DNA of 64,000 nt from Verrucomicrobiales bacterium (GCA_028712475.1 JAQTQB010000002.1:186001-250000), one strand, 5' to 3'. Shown: positions 9,410 through 21,238, counted from the stretch's first letter. The notes: generated by a model not told the origin, from the sequence alone. Program-made: numbers and translations.

Positions 9410-9859
9410 ATGCAATCCATCACCAAAACTCTCATCATGGAACACGCGGTTTTCCGCAAGGTGTTTGAACAAGTCGAACGTGTTTTGTCCGCCACCCATT
9501 CCGCGCCGGAAGTGAAATTAATGGCGTCCGTCGTGGAAGGTTTGTTGAGCGAGCATGGCGAAACGGAGACGAATCTGGCCTATTCGGCCCTGGACCACGC
9601 CCTGGCCGACCGTGGGACGTTGAATCGCCTGTATCAGGATCATCACGAAATTGACGAGCATTTCAAACGTGTCCACGACGCGACCGACCCGGCGGTTGCG
9701 CTGCGCCTGCTTAAAAAAGCGCTGGCGGCCACGCTCGACCATTTCCAACGCGAGGAAAAAACCGTGTTCCCGATGCTGGAAAAAACATTCCAGCCGGCCA
9801 CTTTGTGGGCGCTGGGCGGGCAAAGGATGGGAAGTCATTCCGTTTCCGCCAGGGTCTGA
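9410..9859 (+). CDS. Hemerythrin-like HHE domain protein
   Basis: A 149-residue protein with a four-helix hemerythrin pattern. Candidate iron ligands are H12 (IMEHAVF), H49 and E53 (SEHGETE), H79/E83/H84 (DHHEIDEHF) and H111/E115 (LDHFQREE). Such proteins bind a di-iron centre and are linked to oxygen, NO or iron-stress sensing. I start at ATG 9410; a longer frame from 9341 adds residues with no domain similarity. It is divergent from the xylulokinase gene. The tail after residue 130 carries no recognisable feature. Confidence 0.75.
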   Translation: MQSITKTLIMEHAVFRKVFEQVERVLSATHSAPEVKLMASVVEGLLSEHGETETNLAYSALDHALADRGTLNRLYQDHHEIDEHFKRVHDATDPAVALRLLKKALAATLDHFQREEKTVFPMLEKTFQPATLWALGGQRMGSHSVSARV

Positions 9860-10086
9860 CCCTCCCGGTTGCGGGCTGGCTGCCTGTGAATAATTTCTTT
9901 GCGGCGCTCGCTCGCGCGGCTGAAAATCCGGATTCAGCCACCCGCAAATGGACGGTTGACGCCGCGTGTTTCTGGAATATCCTCTCCAACTCGTTGTCGC
10001 AGGCAAAACCATTGCTCCGGCTGCTGCGGAGTTAAAACCTTTTCTCCGTGGCGTGACGGCAAACCGCCGGCGGCCACGATTATTTC

Positions 10087-11697
10087 ATGCTCATCATTCG
10101 CGATCTAAAAATGACCATCGGCGCGCGGACGCTCTTCGAGAATGCGTCGTTCCAGGTGAACTACGGCGAACGCGTCGCGCTCGTCGGGCCGAACGGCGCA
10201 GGCAAGACCACGCTGTTCTCCATCATCCTCAAGCACAAGGAACCGGACTCCGGCGCGGTCGAGCGCGATGAATGGACCATGGTCGGCTACCTGCCGCAGG
10301 AGGCCGAGGCGCATGGCGACGAAACCATTTTGGAAGTGGCCACCGGGCGCGTGGAGGAATTGCCGCAACTGGAAAAACGCCTGCACGAACTGGAAAAAGC
10401 CGGCGACGTGTCATCGCCCGAATATCTGGAAGCCCACGCCAAGCACGACAAGCTGAACGATCCCGAAGTGGAAACGAAGGCGAAGAAAATGTTGCGCGGC
10501 CTCGGCTACCGCGACTCGGATTTCAACCGCAAGGCCAGGGAAATGAGCGGCGGCTGGATCATGCGCGCCCGGCTCGCGCGGCTGCTCGTGATGGAGCCGG
10601 ACCTGTTGCTGCTCGACGAGCCGACGAACCATCTCGACCTGCTCTCGCTGCTCTGGCTGCAAAATTATCTGAAGAATTATTCCGGCGCGCTGCTGCTGAT
10701 TTCGCACGACCGGCAGTTCATGGATGAAGTGATTCAGCAAGTGCACGAAATTTCCGAGAAGAAACTGATCGCCTACACCGGCAATTATTCCGACTACCTG
10801 GAGCAACGCGAAGCACGCTACGAGCAGCAGCTCGCCGCCTACAAAAACCAGCAGAAGGAAATCTCCGACTTGCAGGCGTTCGCCGACCGCTTCCGCGCCA
10901 TCCCCTCGAAGGCGTCGCAGGCGCAGAGCAAGCTCAAGCAGATTGAGCGGCTCGAACTCATCGAGAAACCGCTCGCGCCGCGCAAGCCGTTCCGGTTCCA
11001 GATTCCGCCGCCGCCGCGCGGCGGGCAGCGCGCGATTTCGCTGGAGGGAATCCACATGGCCTACGGCGCGAACCACGTTTACAAAGGTCTCGACCTGACG
11101 ATTGAACGCGGCGAACGCACCGTCCTGGTTGGCCCAAATGGCGCGGGCAAATCCACTTTGCTGAAAATTCTCGCGGGCGTGGTGGAATTTCAAAAAGGCA
11201 AACGCGACCTCGGCCATAACGCGAAGATCGGTTACTTCAGCCAGCATCGCGCCGACACGCTCGACCCGGAGAAAAACGTGCTGGAAGAAGTTCTGGCCAG
11301 CGCGCCGCTCATGCGCGAGGACGAAGCGCGCGGGGTGCTCGGCTCGTTCATGTTCCGCAAGGACGACATCTACAAGAAGACGGCGGTGTTGAGCGGCGGC
11401 GAAAAAAGCCGGCTGAATCTGGTGAAGTTTCTCGTGGATCCGCCGAACCTGCTGCTGATGGACGAACCGACGACGCATCTGGACATCCACACCGTCGAAT
11501 CGCTCACGCTCGCGCTGGAACGTTACGAAGGCACGCTGGTTTTCATTTCGCACGACGTGCATTTCATCAGCCATCTCGCCACGAAAGTCCTGCACGTCAA
11601 CGCCGGAACCGTCACGCCGTATGTGGGCGGCTACGAATATTTCCTGGAGAAGACCGGCGCCGCCGATGACGCCCGCGCCGCGCTGACGGCGGGGTGA
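10087..11697 (+). CDS. ABC-F family ATPase (Uup/EttA-like)
   Basis: A 536-residue soluble protein with two ABC domains and no membrane segments. The first has Walker A GPNGAGKTT (34-42), signature MSGGWIMRARLARLL and Walker B LLLLDEPTNHLD. The second has GPNGAGKST, signature LSGGEKSRLNL and LLLMDEPTTHLD. The linker between them (about 240-300) is rich in Lys/Glu/Gln, as in ribosome-acting ABC-F proteins. A role in translation or ribosome rescue is the family default; no resistance phenotype can be read from sequence. About 230 bases upstream of it hold no recognisable gene. Confidence 0.93.
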   Translation: MLIIRDLKMTIGARTLFENASFQVNYGERVALVGPNGAGKTTLFSIILKHKEPDSGAVERDEWTMVGYLPQEAEAHGDETILEVATGRVEELPQLEKRLHELEKAGDVSSPEYLEAHAKHDKLNDPEVETKAKKMLRGLGYRDSDFNRKAREMSGGWIMRARLARLLVMEPDLLLLDEPTNHLDLLSLLWLQNYLKNYSGALLLISHDRQFMDEVIQQVHEISEKKLIAYTGNYSDYLEQREARYEQQLAAYKNQQKEISDLQAFADRFRAIPSKASQAQSKLKQIERLELIEKPLAPRKPFRFQIPPPPRGGQRAISLEGIHMAYGANHVYKGLDLTIERGERTVLVGPNGAGKSTLLKILAGVVEFQKGKRDLGHNAKIGYFSQHRADTLDPEKNVLEEVLASAPLMREDEARGVLGSFMFRKDDIYKKTAVLSGGEKSRLNLVKFLVDPPNLLLMDEPTTHLDIHTVESLTLALERYEGTLVFISHDVHFISHLATKVLHVNAGTVTPYVGGYEYFLEKTGAADDARAALTAG

Positions 11698-11706
11698 TCG
11701 GTGAAA

Positions 11707-13140
11707 TTATCGACGGCTGGGCGAGTTCGTGCCCGCCTCCTGCCAGCCGCCTCCAAGGGCTTTGTAGAGCTGGACGACGGCGTTCAATTCGCCCACCTGC
11801 GTCTGCACCTGGGCGCGTTGCGTCGGGTAAAGTTCCTGCTGCGCCTGCAAGACTTCGTAGTAGCTGGACTTGCCGTTCAGGTAACGCTGCGTGGCCAGCT
11901 CAACGGATTCCGCCAGCGCCACCACCGCCTGCCCGTTGTAAACATAAACTTCAGCCAGCTTCTGACGCGCGATGAGCGCGTTTGAAACTTCCGCGAACGC
12001 CGTCAGCACGTTCTGCTGATAGGCAGCTTTGGCTTCGTCAAATTGCGCCTTCGCCGCGCGATAACCGGCGCGCAATTTGCCGCCTTGAAACACCGGGCCG
12101 GACATCGTGCCGCCCAGATCCCAGAAATTTCCCGCACCGCTGGTGAACGAAGACAGCTCGGGACTGGCGCGGCCCAGGAACGTCGTGAGACCGATCTGCG
12201 GAAAAAAATTCGCCACGCTCACGCCGACGTTCGCGTTGGCGGCGATCAGGGATTCCTCGGCCTGCAGCACATCGGGCCGGCGGCGCAGCAGTTCACTCGG
12301 CAATCCCGCCGGAACCTCCGGCGTCAACAGCGGTTGATTCGTCAGCGAGCCGCGTTCGACGGATCCCGGATTGCGGCCGAGCAGCACGTTCAACTGGTTC
12401 TCCGTGGATGCGATCTGCTGTTCCAGTTGGGGAATGCTCGCGGCGGCATTGGCGAGCGCGGCGGCGGCGCGGTCGGTCTCGAGCTTGGAGGCCACGCCAT
12501 TCGTCAAGCGGTCGTTGAAGATGCGGAAGCTGCCGGCGTAGGCGTTGGTGGCCTCGCGCTCGATCGCCAGTTCCTGATCCAGTTGCAACAGTTGGAAATA
12601 GGTCGTGGCGACATCGCTGACGAGCGTGATCATCACGCCGCGCCGGGCTTCGTCGGTGGCGAGATACTGCGCGCGGGCGGCTTCGCTCGAACGCCGGATG
12701 CGGCCCCAAAGATCAATCTCCCACGCGGCGCTCAAGGTGAGCTGCGCGGAACTAAGCGTGGGGCTGTTTGGCGAGGGGGAAGGCGTGTTGTAGAGCGCGT
12801 TGCGTCCGCGCCCGACATCGCCGCCATAACCGATCTGCGGATAGAATGCCGAGTTCGCCGCGGCCGCCTGGTTGTGCGCCTGCTCCACCCGCGCGACGGC
12901 CTGTTTCAAGTTGTAATTGTTGGTGATCGCGGTGCCGATCAGGTTTTGCAACATCGGATCCTGAAACACCCGCCACCACGGCAGGTCGCCGAGCGAATTG
13001 GTGGTCTTGGTTTCATCGAAACGGAAATTCGCCGGCGACTGAACCACGGGACGCTTGTAATTCGGCCCGACCGCACAACCGGCTAGAGCCGCCACCACAA
13101 CCAGCAGACCCAAACACTGAAAAAGAAAATGTAATTTCAT
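11707..13140 (-). CDS. Outer-membrane efflux lipoprotein (NodT/OprM family)
   Basis: A 477-residue TolC-like channel. It starts with a lipoprotein signal ending in L-A-G-C (Cys22), then the family hallmark AVGPNYKRP, and contains two OEP repeats. The ATG at 13140 is preceded by an excellent ribosome binding site (GGAGGA) lying over the end of the pump gene. A longer frame to 13215 would give a non-signal extension and is rejected. It is the last gene of the three-gene RND operon and completes the envelope-spanning pump. Confidence 0.93.
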   Translation of the reverse strand: MKLHFLFQCLGLLVVVAALAGCAVGPNYKRPVVQSPANFRFDETKTTNSLGDLPWWRVFQDPMLQNLIGTAITNNYNLKQAVARVEQAHNQAAAANSAFYPQIGYGGDVGRGRNALYNTPSPSPNSPTLSSAQLTLSAAWEIDLWGRIRRSSEAARAQYLATDEARRGVMITLVSDVATTYFQLLQLDQELAIEREATNAYAGSFRIFNDRLTNGVASKLETDRAAAALANAAASIPQLEQQIASTENQLNVLLGRNPGSVERGSLTNQPLLTPEVPAGLPSELLRRRPDVLQAEESLIAANANVGVSVANFFPQIGLTTFLGRASPELSSFTSGAGNFWDLGGTMSGPVFQGGKLRAGYRAAKAQFDEAKAAYQQNVLTAFAEVSNALIARQKLAEVYVYNGQAVVALAESVELATQRYLNGKSSYYEVLQAQQELYPTQRAQVQTQVGELNAVVQLYKALGGGWQEAGTNSPSRR

Positions 13141-13141
13141 G

Positions 13142-16100
13142 TCAGTGTCCTCCTCCCTGCGGCGCGTCCGGGACCGGCTTGCTTTCAGCCGGCTTGATTG
13201 CCGAATGTTTCTCACCGCCCAATTTTTCGATGATGTAGAAGATCACCGGGATCAAAAAGATGGCGATGAAGCTCGCCGCCAGCATGCCGCCGATGACCGT
13301 GCAGCCCATGACCCGGCGCGACACGGCACCGGCACCGGTGGCCGTGGCCAGCGGCACACAACCCAGGATGAACGCAAAGCTCGTCATCAGGATTGGGCGC
13401 AGCCGCAGCCGCGCGCCTTCGAGCGCGGCGTCCAGCAGCGGCTTGCCTTCTTCGTAACTCATCTTGGCGAACTCGACGATCAGGATGGCGTTCTTGGCGG
13501 ACAGACCAATCAACATGACCAGACCGATCTGGGCATAGACGTTGTTTTCATATCGCCCCACCATCATGGCCGCGAACGCGCCGAAGATCGCGACGGGCGT
13601 GCCGAGCAGCACGCTGAACGGCAGCGTCCAGCTTTCGTATTGCGCCGCCAGAATGAGAAACACACACAGCAGCGAGAAGCCGAAGATGACCATTGGCGAG
13701 ACGCCCTGCTGCGCCTTCTGTTCCTGATAACTCATGCCCATGTAGTCAAAGCCCATCCCCGGCGGCATGGTTTCCGCGAAGACTTCCTCCATCGCCTTCA
13801 TCGCCTGCGCCGAGCTGTAGCCTGGTTTGGGCGAGGCGTTAATCTGCGCGGCGTCGTGCAGATTGTAGCGCATGGTGAACTCCGGGCCTTGGGTTGACTT
13901 CACGCTCGTCAGGGCCGCGAGCGGCACCATGTTGCTGGAATTGTTCAGCACATAGAACTGCCCGAGGTTCTGCGCCTCGGTGCGATAGTCGCCCTCGGCC
14001 TGCACATACACCTGCCATTGGCGGCCAAAGCGGTTGAAGTAATTCACGAACGCGCCGCCCATGAAGCATTGCATCGTCTGGTAAACATCCTGAAGCTTCA
14101 CGCCCTGCTGGAGCACCAGGTCCTGATCCACATTCACCCTCACTTGCGGCACGGACGGCAGCGCAGTGGTGAACGCGCGGGTCAGTTCCGGTCGCTGGTT
14201 CACCGCCTCCAGGTATTTTTTCAGATTATCCGACAGAAAGGTTCCTCCCTGCCCCGAACGGTCTTCGAGAACGAACGTGACGCCCCCCGAGGCGCCCACA
14301 CCGGGAATCGCCGGCGGCAAAAAGGGAAAGGCCAGCGCCCCCGGGATCGCGCCCATCTTCGCCTGCAGATGCATCATGATGGCGCGGAATTGCTCGTCCG
14401 GCTTTTTGCGTTTGTCCCAATCTTCCAGCGTGATGAAAAAGAAGCCGCTGTAAGTGTTCTGCACGCCGCTCAACATGCTGTAGCCGACGACCGACGAATA
14501 ATACTTCACGCCCGGCGTGTCCTTGAGGATTTCTTCCACCTGCCGCATCACTTCGCTCGTGCGCTGCGCGGACGAGGCATCGGGAAGTTGCACGCCGGCG
14601 AACGCGTAGCCCTGGTCTTCATTGGGCAGGAAGCTGGTGGGAACGGATTTGCCCATCAGGCCGGCGAGCACCGCAAAGGCCGCCAGTAAAATCAAGGTGA
14701 AGGCTCCTTTATGGATCAGCAGGCGGCACGTGCCGACGTAACCGTCCGTCGCCCGGCCAAACCATTTGTTGAACACGTCGTAAAATTTCTGGAGCGGACC
14801 GGTGCCTTTGACCTTGGGCCGCAACAGGAGCGCCGCGAGCGCGGGCGAGAGCGTGAGCGCATTGAACGCGGAGATCGCCACCGAGACGGCGATGGTCACG
14901 GCGAACTGCTGGTAGAGCCGGCCCGTGATGCCGGGAATGAATGCGGTCGGCAAAAAGACCGCCCCGAGAATGATAGCGATCGCCATGACCGGCCCGGCCA
15001 CTTCCTGCATGCCTTTCAACGCCGCCTCTTTCGGCGACAATCCCTTTTCGATGTGATGCTCCACGATCTCGACCACCACGATGGCGTCGTCCACGACCAG
15101 CCCGATGGCCAGCACGAGTCCGAACAGCGACAGCGTGTTGATGGAGAAGCCAAACAGCGGGAACAGCGCGAACGTGCCGATCAACGACACCGGCACCGCG
15201 AGCAACGGAATCAGCGTCGCCCGCCAGCCTTGGAGAAAAATGAAGACGACGATGATGACCAGGATGACGGCTTCAACGAGCGTGTGTTCGATTTCCTTCA
15301 TGCCGGCGGTCACCGCCAGCGTCGTGTCGAGCGCGACCACATAATCCAGGTCGGGCGGGAAACTCTGCTTGAGTTTTTCCATGATGTTCTTCGCGCCGTT
15401 GGCGGCATCCACGGCGTTGGAATCCGGCAACTGGTAGAGGGCGATGAGGGCGGAAGGTTTGCCGTTCAGGCGCGCCATCATGTTATAGTTCTGCGCGCCG
15501 AGTTCCACGCGGGCGACATCCTTCACCCGCAGAATCGAGCCGCCGGGAGAGGCGCGGATGACGATGTTCTCAAACTGTTCCGCCGTTTCCAACCGGCCCG
15601 GCGCGCGCACGGCGTAGGTGTATTGCTGGCCCTGGGGAACCGGTTCGCCACCCACCTGGCCGGCGGGATTGACGGTGTTCTGCGCCTGAATGGCGTTGAT
15701 GATTTCAGGAACGGTGACGCCCATCTGCGCGAGGCGGTCCGGCCGCACCCACAACCGCATGGCATAATTGCCCGCGCCAAAAACCGAGACGCTGGCGATG
15801 CCCGGCACGCGCGTCATCAGGTCGTTGATGTTGATGACCGCGTAGTTGGCAAGGAACACGCCGTCGTAAGTGTTGCTGGGCGAGTAGAGCGCGAACATGA
15901 TCAGCGGCGCGGCGGTGGATTTCTGGACGGTCACGCCCTGATTGTTCACCGCGCTGGGCAGCTGCGAAGACGCCTGGCTCTGCCGCATCTGCGCGAGGAT
16001 TTGATCGGTGTTCGGGTCGGTCTTGATGTTGAAATCCACCGTCAACTTCATCGTGCCGTTGTTGGCGTTGAGGGAATACATGTATTCCATGTTGTCCACG

Positions 16101-16312
16101 CCGGACATCTGCTGCTCGATGGGGGTGGCCACGGATTGTTGAATGGTCGTGGCATCCGCGCCCGGATAGGTGGCGTTCACCTGAATTTGCGGATCGGCGA
16201 TGTTGGGAAACTGGGCGATGGGCAGGCCGGACATCGCCACGAGACCCATGATCACCATGAGGATGGAGATCACCATCGCAACAATCGGGCGGTTGATGAA
16301 AAATTTTGACAT
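13142..16312 (-). CDS. RND multidrug efflux pump, HAE1 family (AcrB/MexB-like)
   Basis: A 1056-residue inner-membrane proton/drug antiporter. The proton-relay motif in TM4 is GLVVDDAIVVVE (adjacent Asp residues) and the TM10 lysine lies in GLSAKNAILIVEF. Two large periplasmic loops and the duplicated six-plus-six TM layout are evident. Full length matches AcrB (about 1050). It lies between the adaptor gene (31-base gap) and the outer-membrane factor (one-base gap). The HAE1 class normally exports hydrophobic and amphipathic drugs; the actual substrates are unknown. Confidence 0.96.
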   Translation of the reverse strand: MSKFFINRPIVAMVISILMVIMGLVAMSGLPIAQFPNIADPQIQVNATYPGADATTIQQSVATPIEQQMSGVDNMEYMYSLNANNGTMKLTVDFNIKTDPNTDQILAQMRQSQASSQLPSAVNNQGVTVQKSTAAPLIMFALYSPSNTYDGVFLANYAVININDLMTRVPGIASVSVFGAGNYAMRLWVRPDRLAQMGVTVPEIINAIQAQNTVNPAGQVGGEPVPQGQQYTYAVRAPGRLETAEQFENIVIRASPGGSILRVKDVARVELGAQNYNMMARLNGKPSALIALYQLPDSNAVDAANGAKNIMEKLKQSFPPDLDYVVALDTTLAVTAGMKEIEHTLVEAVILVIIVVFIFLQGWRATLIPLLAVPVSLIGTFALFPLFGFSINTLSLFGLVLAIGLVVDDAIVVVEIVEHHIEKGLSPKEAALKGMQEVAGPVMAIAIILGAVFLPTAFIPGITGRLYQQFAVTIAVSVAISAFNALTLSPALAALLLRPKVKGTGPLQKFYDVFNKWFGRATDGYVGTCRLLIHKGAFTLILLAAFAVLAGLMGKSVPTSFLPNEDQGYAFAGVQLPDASSAQRTSEVMRQVEEILKDTPGVKYYSSVVGYSMLSGVQNTYSGFFFITLEDWDKRKKPDEQFRAIMMHLQAKMGAIPGALAFPFLPPAIPGVGASGGVTFVLEDRSGQGGTFLSDNLKKYLEAVNQRPELTRAFTTALPSVPQVRVNVDQDLVLQQGVKLQDVYQTMQCFMGGAFVNYFNRFGRQWQVYVQAEGDYRTEAQNLGQFYVLNNSSNMVPLAALTSVKSTQGPEFTMRYNLHDAAQINASPKPGYSSAQAMKAMEEVFAETMPPGMGFDYMGMSYQEQKAQQGVSPMVIFGFSLLCVFLILAAQYESWTLPFSVLLGTPVAIFGAFAAMMVGRYENNVYAQIGLVMLIGLSAKNAILIVEFAKMSYEEGKPLLDAALEGARLRLRPILMTSFAFILGCVPLATATGAGAVSRRVMGCTVIGGMLAASFIAIFLIPVIFYIIEKLGGEKHSAIKPAESKPVPDAPQGGGH

Positions 16313-16342
16313 GTCAGCGGATGCGAAATGGGTGATGCCCGG

Positions 16343-17497
16343 TCAAGGTTTCGCTGTCTCTGCCTGCGCCGCTGGAGCCGCGGCGATGTCTCCGGCATAG
16401 GGCACGGGTTTGACTTCCACGCCATCACGAACTTTTTGCACACCCTCGGCCACGACGCGATCGCCGGCTTTCAAGTTCCCCTGCACCACCCACTGCTGCC
16501 CGACGGTTTCACCGGCTGTCACCGGCCGGATGCTGACCTTGTTGTCCGCGCCCACGACCGCGATGAGATAACGACCCTGAATATTGATCACTGCCGATTG
16601 CGGCACCAGCAGCGCGCCCTTCTCCGTGGTCAGCAGCGCCCGCACGCGGACAAACATGCCGGGGACGAGCAACCCGTCCGGATTCGGAAATTCGCCCACC
16701 AGCCGGATGGTGCCGGTTTTCACATCCACCTGGTTGTTCGCAAAAAGGATCTTGCCCTTTTGCGGATAGACGGAGCCGGACGCAAGATACAATTCCAACG
16801 ACGGCCCCTCGTATTCACCCCTGTTCCCCCCGCGCAGTGCCTTGCCCTCGGCCAGCATGCGCTCCTGGAATTTTGTCATCAGCACTTGATCCACTGAAAA
16901 ATAAGCGCGGATTGGATGGATTTGCGCCACGGTCGTGAGCGCGCCGGAACCGGGGCCGATGAGGTCGCCCACTTGCGCCGAGGCGAGACCGGCCAGGCCG
17001 TCCACCGGCGAAAGAATTTTACAGAAATTGTAGTTGAGCCGGGCCGCCTCGACGGCAGCTTCGTTCGCCAGGTTTGCCTGGATGGCATCATCGAGTTCCT
17101 GCTGGCTGATGGCCTGCGTCTTTGCCAGCGGCGTGTAGCGCTTCACGTCGAGTTCGGATTTGCCCAACTTGGCCATCGCCTGATCCAGCGCCGCCTTGTA
17201 GGTGCGGTCGTCAATCTGAAAAAGCACCTGGCCGTTGGTCACGATGCTGCCTTCTTCATAATTCCGGCTCAACAAGTAGCCGCTTACCTGTGCCGAAATC
17301 GTGGCATTGACCGCGCCTTCCAGCGTGCCCACCCAGTCGCGATACACCGGCACATCGCGTTGTTCGACGGCGGCCACCTGAACCTCCGGCACCATTGCCG
17401 AACGGACTTCATTTTTCTTGCAACCGGAAATCATCGGCGCCAGCAAAGCCAGCGCTAAAACCGGCAGGCCCAGTTTGCGGATTACGATTCTTATCAT
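16343..17497 (-). CDS. RND efflux periplasmic adaptor (AcrA/MexA-like)
   Basis: A 384-residue membrane fusion protein. The N-terminus has a lipoprotein signal ending I-S-G-C (Cys26). Then come the biotinyl-lipoyl half motifs (GTLEGAVNATISAQVSGYL near 60 and LSPVDGLAGLA near 160), a helical hairpin and beta-barrel domains. The start at 17497 is chosen because it gives the signal peptide directly. It is the first gene of the RND operon; no TetR or other regulator is adjacent, so control is not evident. Confidence 0.93.
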   Translation of the reverse strand: MIRIVIRKLGLPVLALALLAPMISGCKKNEVRSAMVPEVQVAAVEQRDVPVYRDWVGTLEGAVNATISAQVSGYLLSRNYEEGSIVTNGQVLFQIDDRTYKAALDQAMAKLGKSELDVKRYTPLAKTQAISQQELDDAIQANLANEAAVEAARLNYNFCKILSPVDGLAGLASAQVGDLIGPGSGALTTVAQIHPIRAYFSVDQVLMTKFQERMLAEGKALRGGNRGEYEGPSLELYLASGSVYPQKGKILFANNQVDVKTGTIRLVGEFPNPDGLLVPGMFVRVRALLTTEKGALLVPQSAVINIQGRYLIAVVGADNKVSIRPVTAGETVGQQWVVQGNLKAGDRVVAEGVQKVRDGVEVKPVPYAGDIAAAPAAQAETAKP

Positions 17498-17551
17498 TTC
17501 GTGCGTATGTTGTTTTGGAACGGTTTTGACGGCAAGAATTATCGCAGGCAC

Positions 17552-17865
17552 CGCCCGGTTTGCCGGGGTTGAGAAACCGCCAATCTCCCGGTAGGAAGGC
17601 CATGGCGCGGCCCCGGACCGGCAGGTTTTTTATGGAAACGCTGATTTAGCGTCAGACATCTTGGCTGACGTAGAGCCGTGACTTCCAGCCCGGCGTAAAA
17701 ACGTCACCTGCAACCAACCTTGTAAAACATGCGCGTCACCGTAACACGAACGGTTTTTCCGGGCGGCAAGATGCCGTCCTCTACGGCTGGCGGGACGTCC
17801 GCCGCTACTTTTCAAACAGGTTCTTACCCGGTTCCCGCCCGCCACCGCCGAGGTATGGTGCAAAA
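17552..17865. repeat. Intergenic stretch with short inverted repeats, no gene
   Basis: No convincing gene lies between the RND adaptor and PPK2. The stretch holds a hairpin CGTCAG-N9-CTGACG near 17651-17671. Further on it has paired GGCAAGATGCC and GGCGGGACGTCC-type palindromic pieces (about 17760-17805). They look like decayed dispersed intergenic repeats rather than a structured RNA. Confidence 0.4.
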
Positions 17866-18768
17866 TCACTTCTTCAACAACGCCTTCTTCGCGGCGGCGA
17901 TCTCCTTTAGTTTGTCGTCGCCGACCTTGGGATACTCCAGATCCAGCGCAGCGAGCGTGTCAATCACGGCAGCGGCCACCACGACGCGGGTGAACCATTT
18001 ATTGTCCGCCGGCACCACATACCACGGCGCGTGTTTGGCGGCGGTGTTGCGGATCATGTCCTCGTAGGCATCCTGATAGTCGTCCCAGAACCCGCGTTCA
18101 GCCATGTCGGCGGCGGAGAACTTCCAGTTCTTGTCCGGAGTCTCCAACCGTTCGAGAAAGCGACGCTTCTGCTCCTTCTTGGAAACGTGCAGGAAAAATT
18201 TGCAGACGGCGATGCCGTTGTTGGCCAGATAGCGCTCAAAATTGCGGATGTCCTCGAAGCGCTGCTTCCAGATGTCCTTGGTGATGAGTTGCGGCGGGAT
18301 TTTTTGCTTGTCGAGAAATTCGGGATGCACACGCACGACCAGTGTTTCCTCGTAATAACTTCGATTGAAGATGCCGATATGACCACGGTTGGGCAGCACC
18401 TTCATGCAGCGCCAGAGATAATCGTGATCCAGATCATCGGCGGTGGGCGACTTGAACGAATGGACATCGCAGCCTTGCGGATTGACGCCGGACATGACGT
18501 GCTTGATGGCGCCGTCCTTGCCCGCCGCATCCATCGCCTGGAAAATGAGCAGCACGGCCCATTTGTCCTGTGCGTAAAGCATGTCCTGCAACTCGGCCAG
18601 CACCTCCACGCCCAGCGCAAGCGCTTCCTTGGCGCGCGGCTTGTCTTCGGACTTCAAACCCATCGTGTCACCGGGATCATTATCCTTGAGCCGGAACTTC
18701 CCGCCCTTGGTGACGCGGTAGGACTCCGCAATCTTGCGGGCCTTCTTGATGAGTTCCATGGATTTCAT
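17866..18768 (-). CDS. ppk2: Polyphosphate kinase 2 family protein
   Basis: A 300-residue PPK2 protein that uses polyphosphate to phosphorylate nucleotides. The Walker A-like loop is FQAMDAAGKDGAIKHV. It is followed by the PPK2 'GxxxxSFKxPTxxDLxHDYLWR' region, then the Walker B/lid stretch IGIFNRSYYEETLVVRVHPE. The profile fits the ADP/AMP-phosphorylating single-domain classes. I use the ATG at 18768, seven bases after the pgl stop; the frame opens 17 codons earlier inside pgl. Linkage to pgi and pgl suggests polyphosphate-driven nucleotide supply alongside sugar-phosphate metabolism. Confidence 0.92.
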   Translation of the reverse strand: MKSMELIKKARKIAESYRVTKGGKFRLKDNDPGDTMGLKSEDKPRAKEALALGVEVLAELQDMLYAQDKWAVLLIFQAMDAAGKDGAIKHVMSGVNPQGCDVHSFKSPTADDLDHDYLWRCMKVLPNRGHIGIFNRSYYEETLVVRVHPEFLDKQKIPPQLITKDIWKQRFEDIRNFERYLANNGIAVCKFFLHVSKKEQKRRFLERLETPDKNWKFSAADMAERGFWDDYQDAYEDMIRNTAAKHAPWYVVPADNKWFTRVVVAAAVIDTLAALDLEYPKVGDDKLKEIAAAKKALLKK

Positions 18769-18775
18769 GACTAAT

Positions 18776-19486
18776 TCATCCACGGCTGACGCCCGGCTCC
18801 AGTTTTTCCGCCGATGCATGATCCGTCAGCACGAGCGCATTCTCGCGACGGATCCGCCCGGCGGGAATTGACAGGTCGCCGTCGCGCAGACGCGCGAGCA
18901 TTTTAACTTTTTCCGCGCCGGTCACCACCCACAGCACACGCCGCGAACGGTTCAGCAGCGGATACGTCAATGTCATGCGGCGGCGTTTCTGATAAATGCC
19001 GGTCAATGCCACGGCCGCATCGGTGACATCCAAAACGGAATCGTTCGGAATAAGCGAAGCGGTGTGACCATCAGTGCCGAGGCCGAGGTGCGCGAGATCC
19101 AGCACGGGCGGCGAACCGGCGATTTGCTGAAGCGTGTCCGCATAGCTTTTGGCCGCAGCCGCCAGATCCTTTTCCTCCACCGGCATTGCGTAGATTTGTT
19201 CGGGACGCAACGGCGCGTGCGACAACAAACTTTCCAACAGATGCGTGAGGTTGCGGTCCGGGTCGCCCGCAGGCGCGATGCGTTCGTCCACTTGAAACAC
19301 ATGGACGTCCGCCCAGGGAACTTCTTCGCCGGACAACGCGCGGAGCATCTGCCACGGCGTGCGCCCGCCGCTGACGGCCATGATGAACCGTCCGCGCGCC
19401 GCGACCGCCGCCCGCGCTTCGGCAGCGATGATTTTCGCCGCCTCACGCGCCACGGAATCAGCGTCAGCTAGAATTTTTATTTCCAT
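18776..19486 (-). CDS. pgl: 6-phosphogluconolactonase (DevB type)
   Basis: A 236-residue lactonase of the glucosamine-6-phosphate isomerase/6-PGL fold. It hydrolyses 6-phosphogluconolactone in the oxidative pentose phosphate pathway. Typical motifs are visible: AVSGGRTPWQMLRAL near residue 40, VFQVDERIAP near 65, LGLGTDGHTASL near 135 and a C-terminal stretch around ALVLTDHASAEKL. Length is normal. It lies 16 bases downstream of pgi and 7 bases upstream of PPK2, all on one strand. Zwf is not in the window. Confidence 0.92.
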   Translation of the reverse strand: MEIKILADADSVAREAAKIIAAEARAAVAARGRFIMAVSGGRTPWQMLRALSGEEVPWADVHVFQVDERIAPAGDPDRNLTHLLESLLSHAPLRPEQIYAMPVEEKDLAAAAKSYADTLQQIAGSPPVLDLAHLGLGTDGHTASLIPNDSVLDVTDAAVALTGIYQKRRRMTLTYPLLNRSRRVLWVVTGAEKVKMLARLRDGDLSIPAGRIRRENALVLTDHASAEKLEPGVSRG

Positions 19487-19502
19487 GTGAACTTAAAATG
19501 GA

Positions 19503-21146
<1,644 letters not shown>

Positions 21147-21238
21147 GTTGGTGATTTTTCCGTTTGCCGCCAGTGATTAAAAGACGAAGCTGTTTCCGAA
21201 TCAAGTTTTCCCCGAGCCGGCTTGCGGCCGGCAAGAAT

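Noticed and set aside
9956..9983. Promoter before the ABC-F gene (TTGACG, 16 bases, TATCCT)
   Set aside because: The -10 match is poor and the distance to the ATG is over 100 bases; not convincing enough to list.
14711..16309. Long open frame (over 500 codons) on the plus strand opposite the RND pump
   Set aside because: Antisense shadow of a GC-rich gene; composition is His/Arg/Asp-rich without any domain, while the minus strand encodes a full AcrB-like protein.
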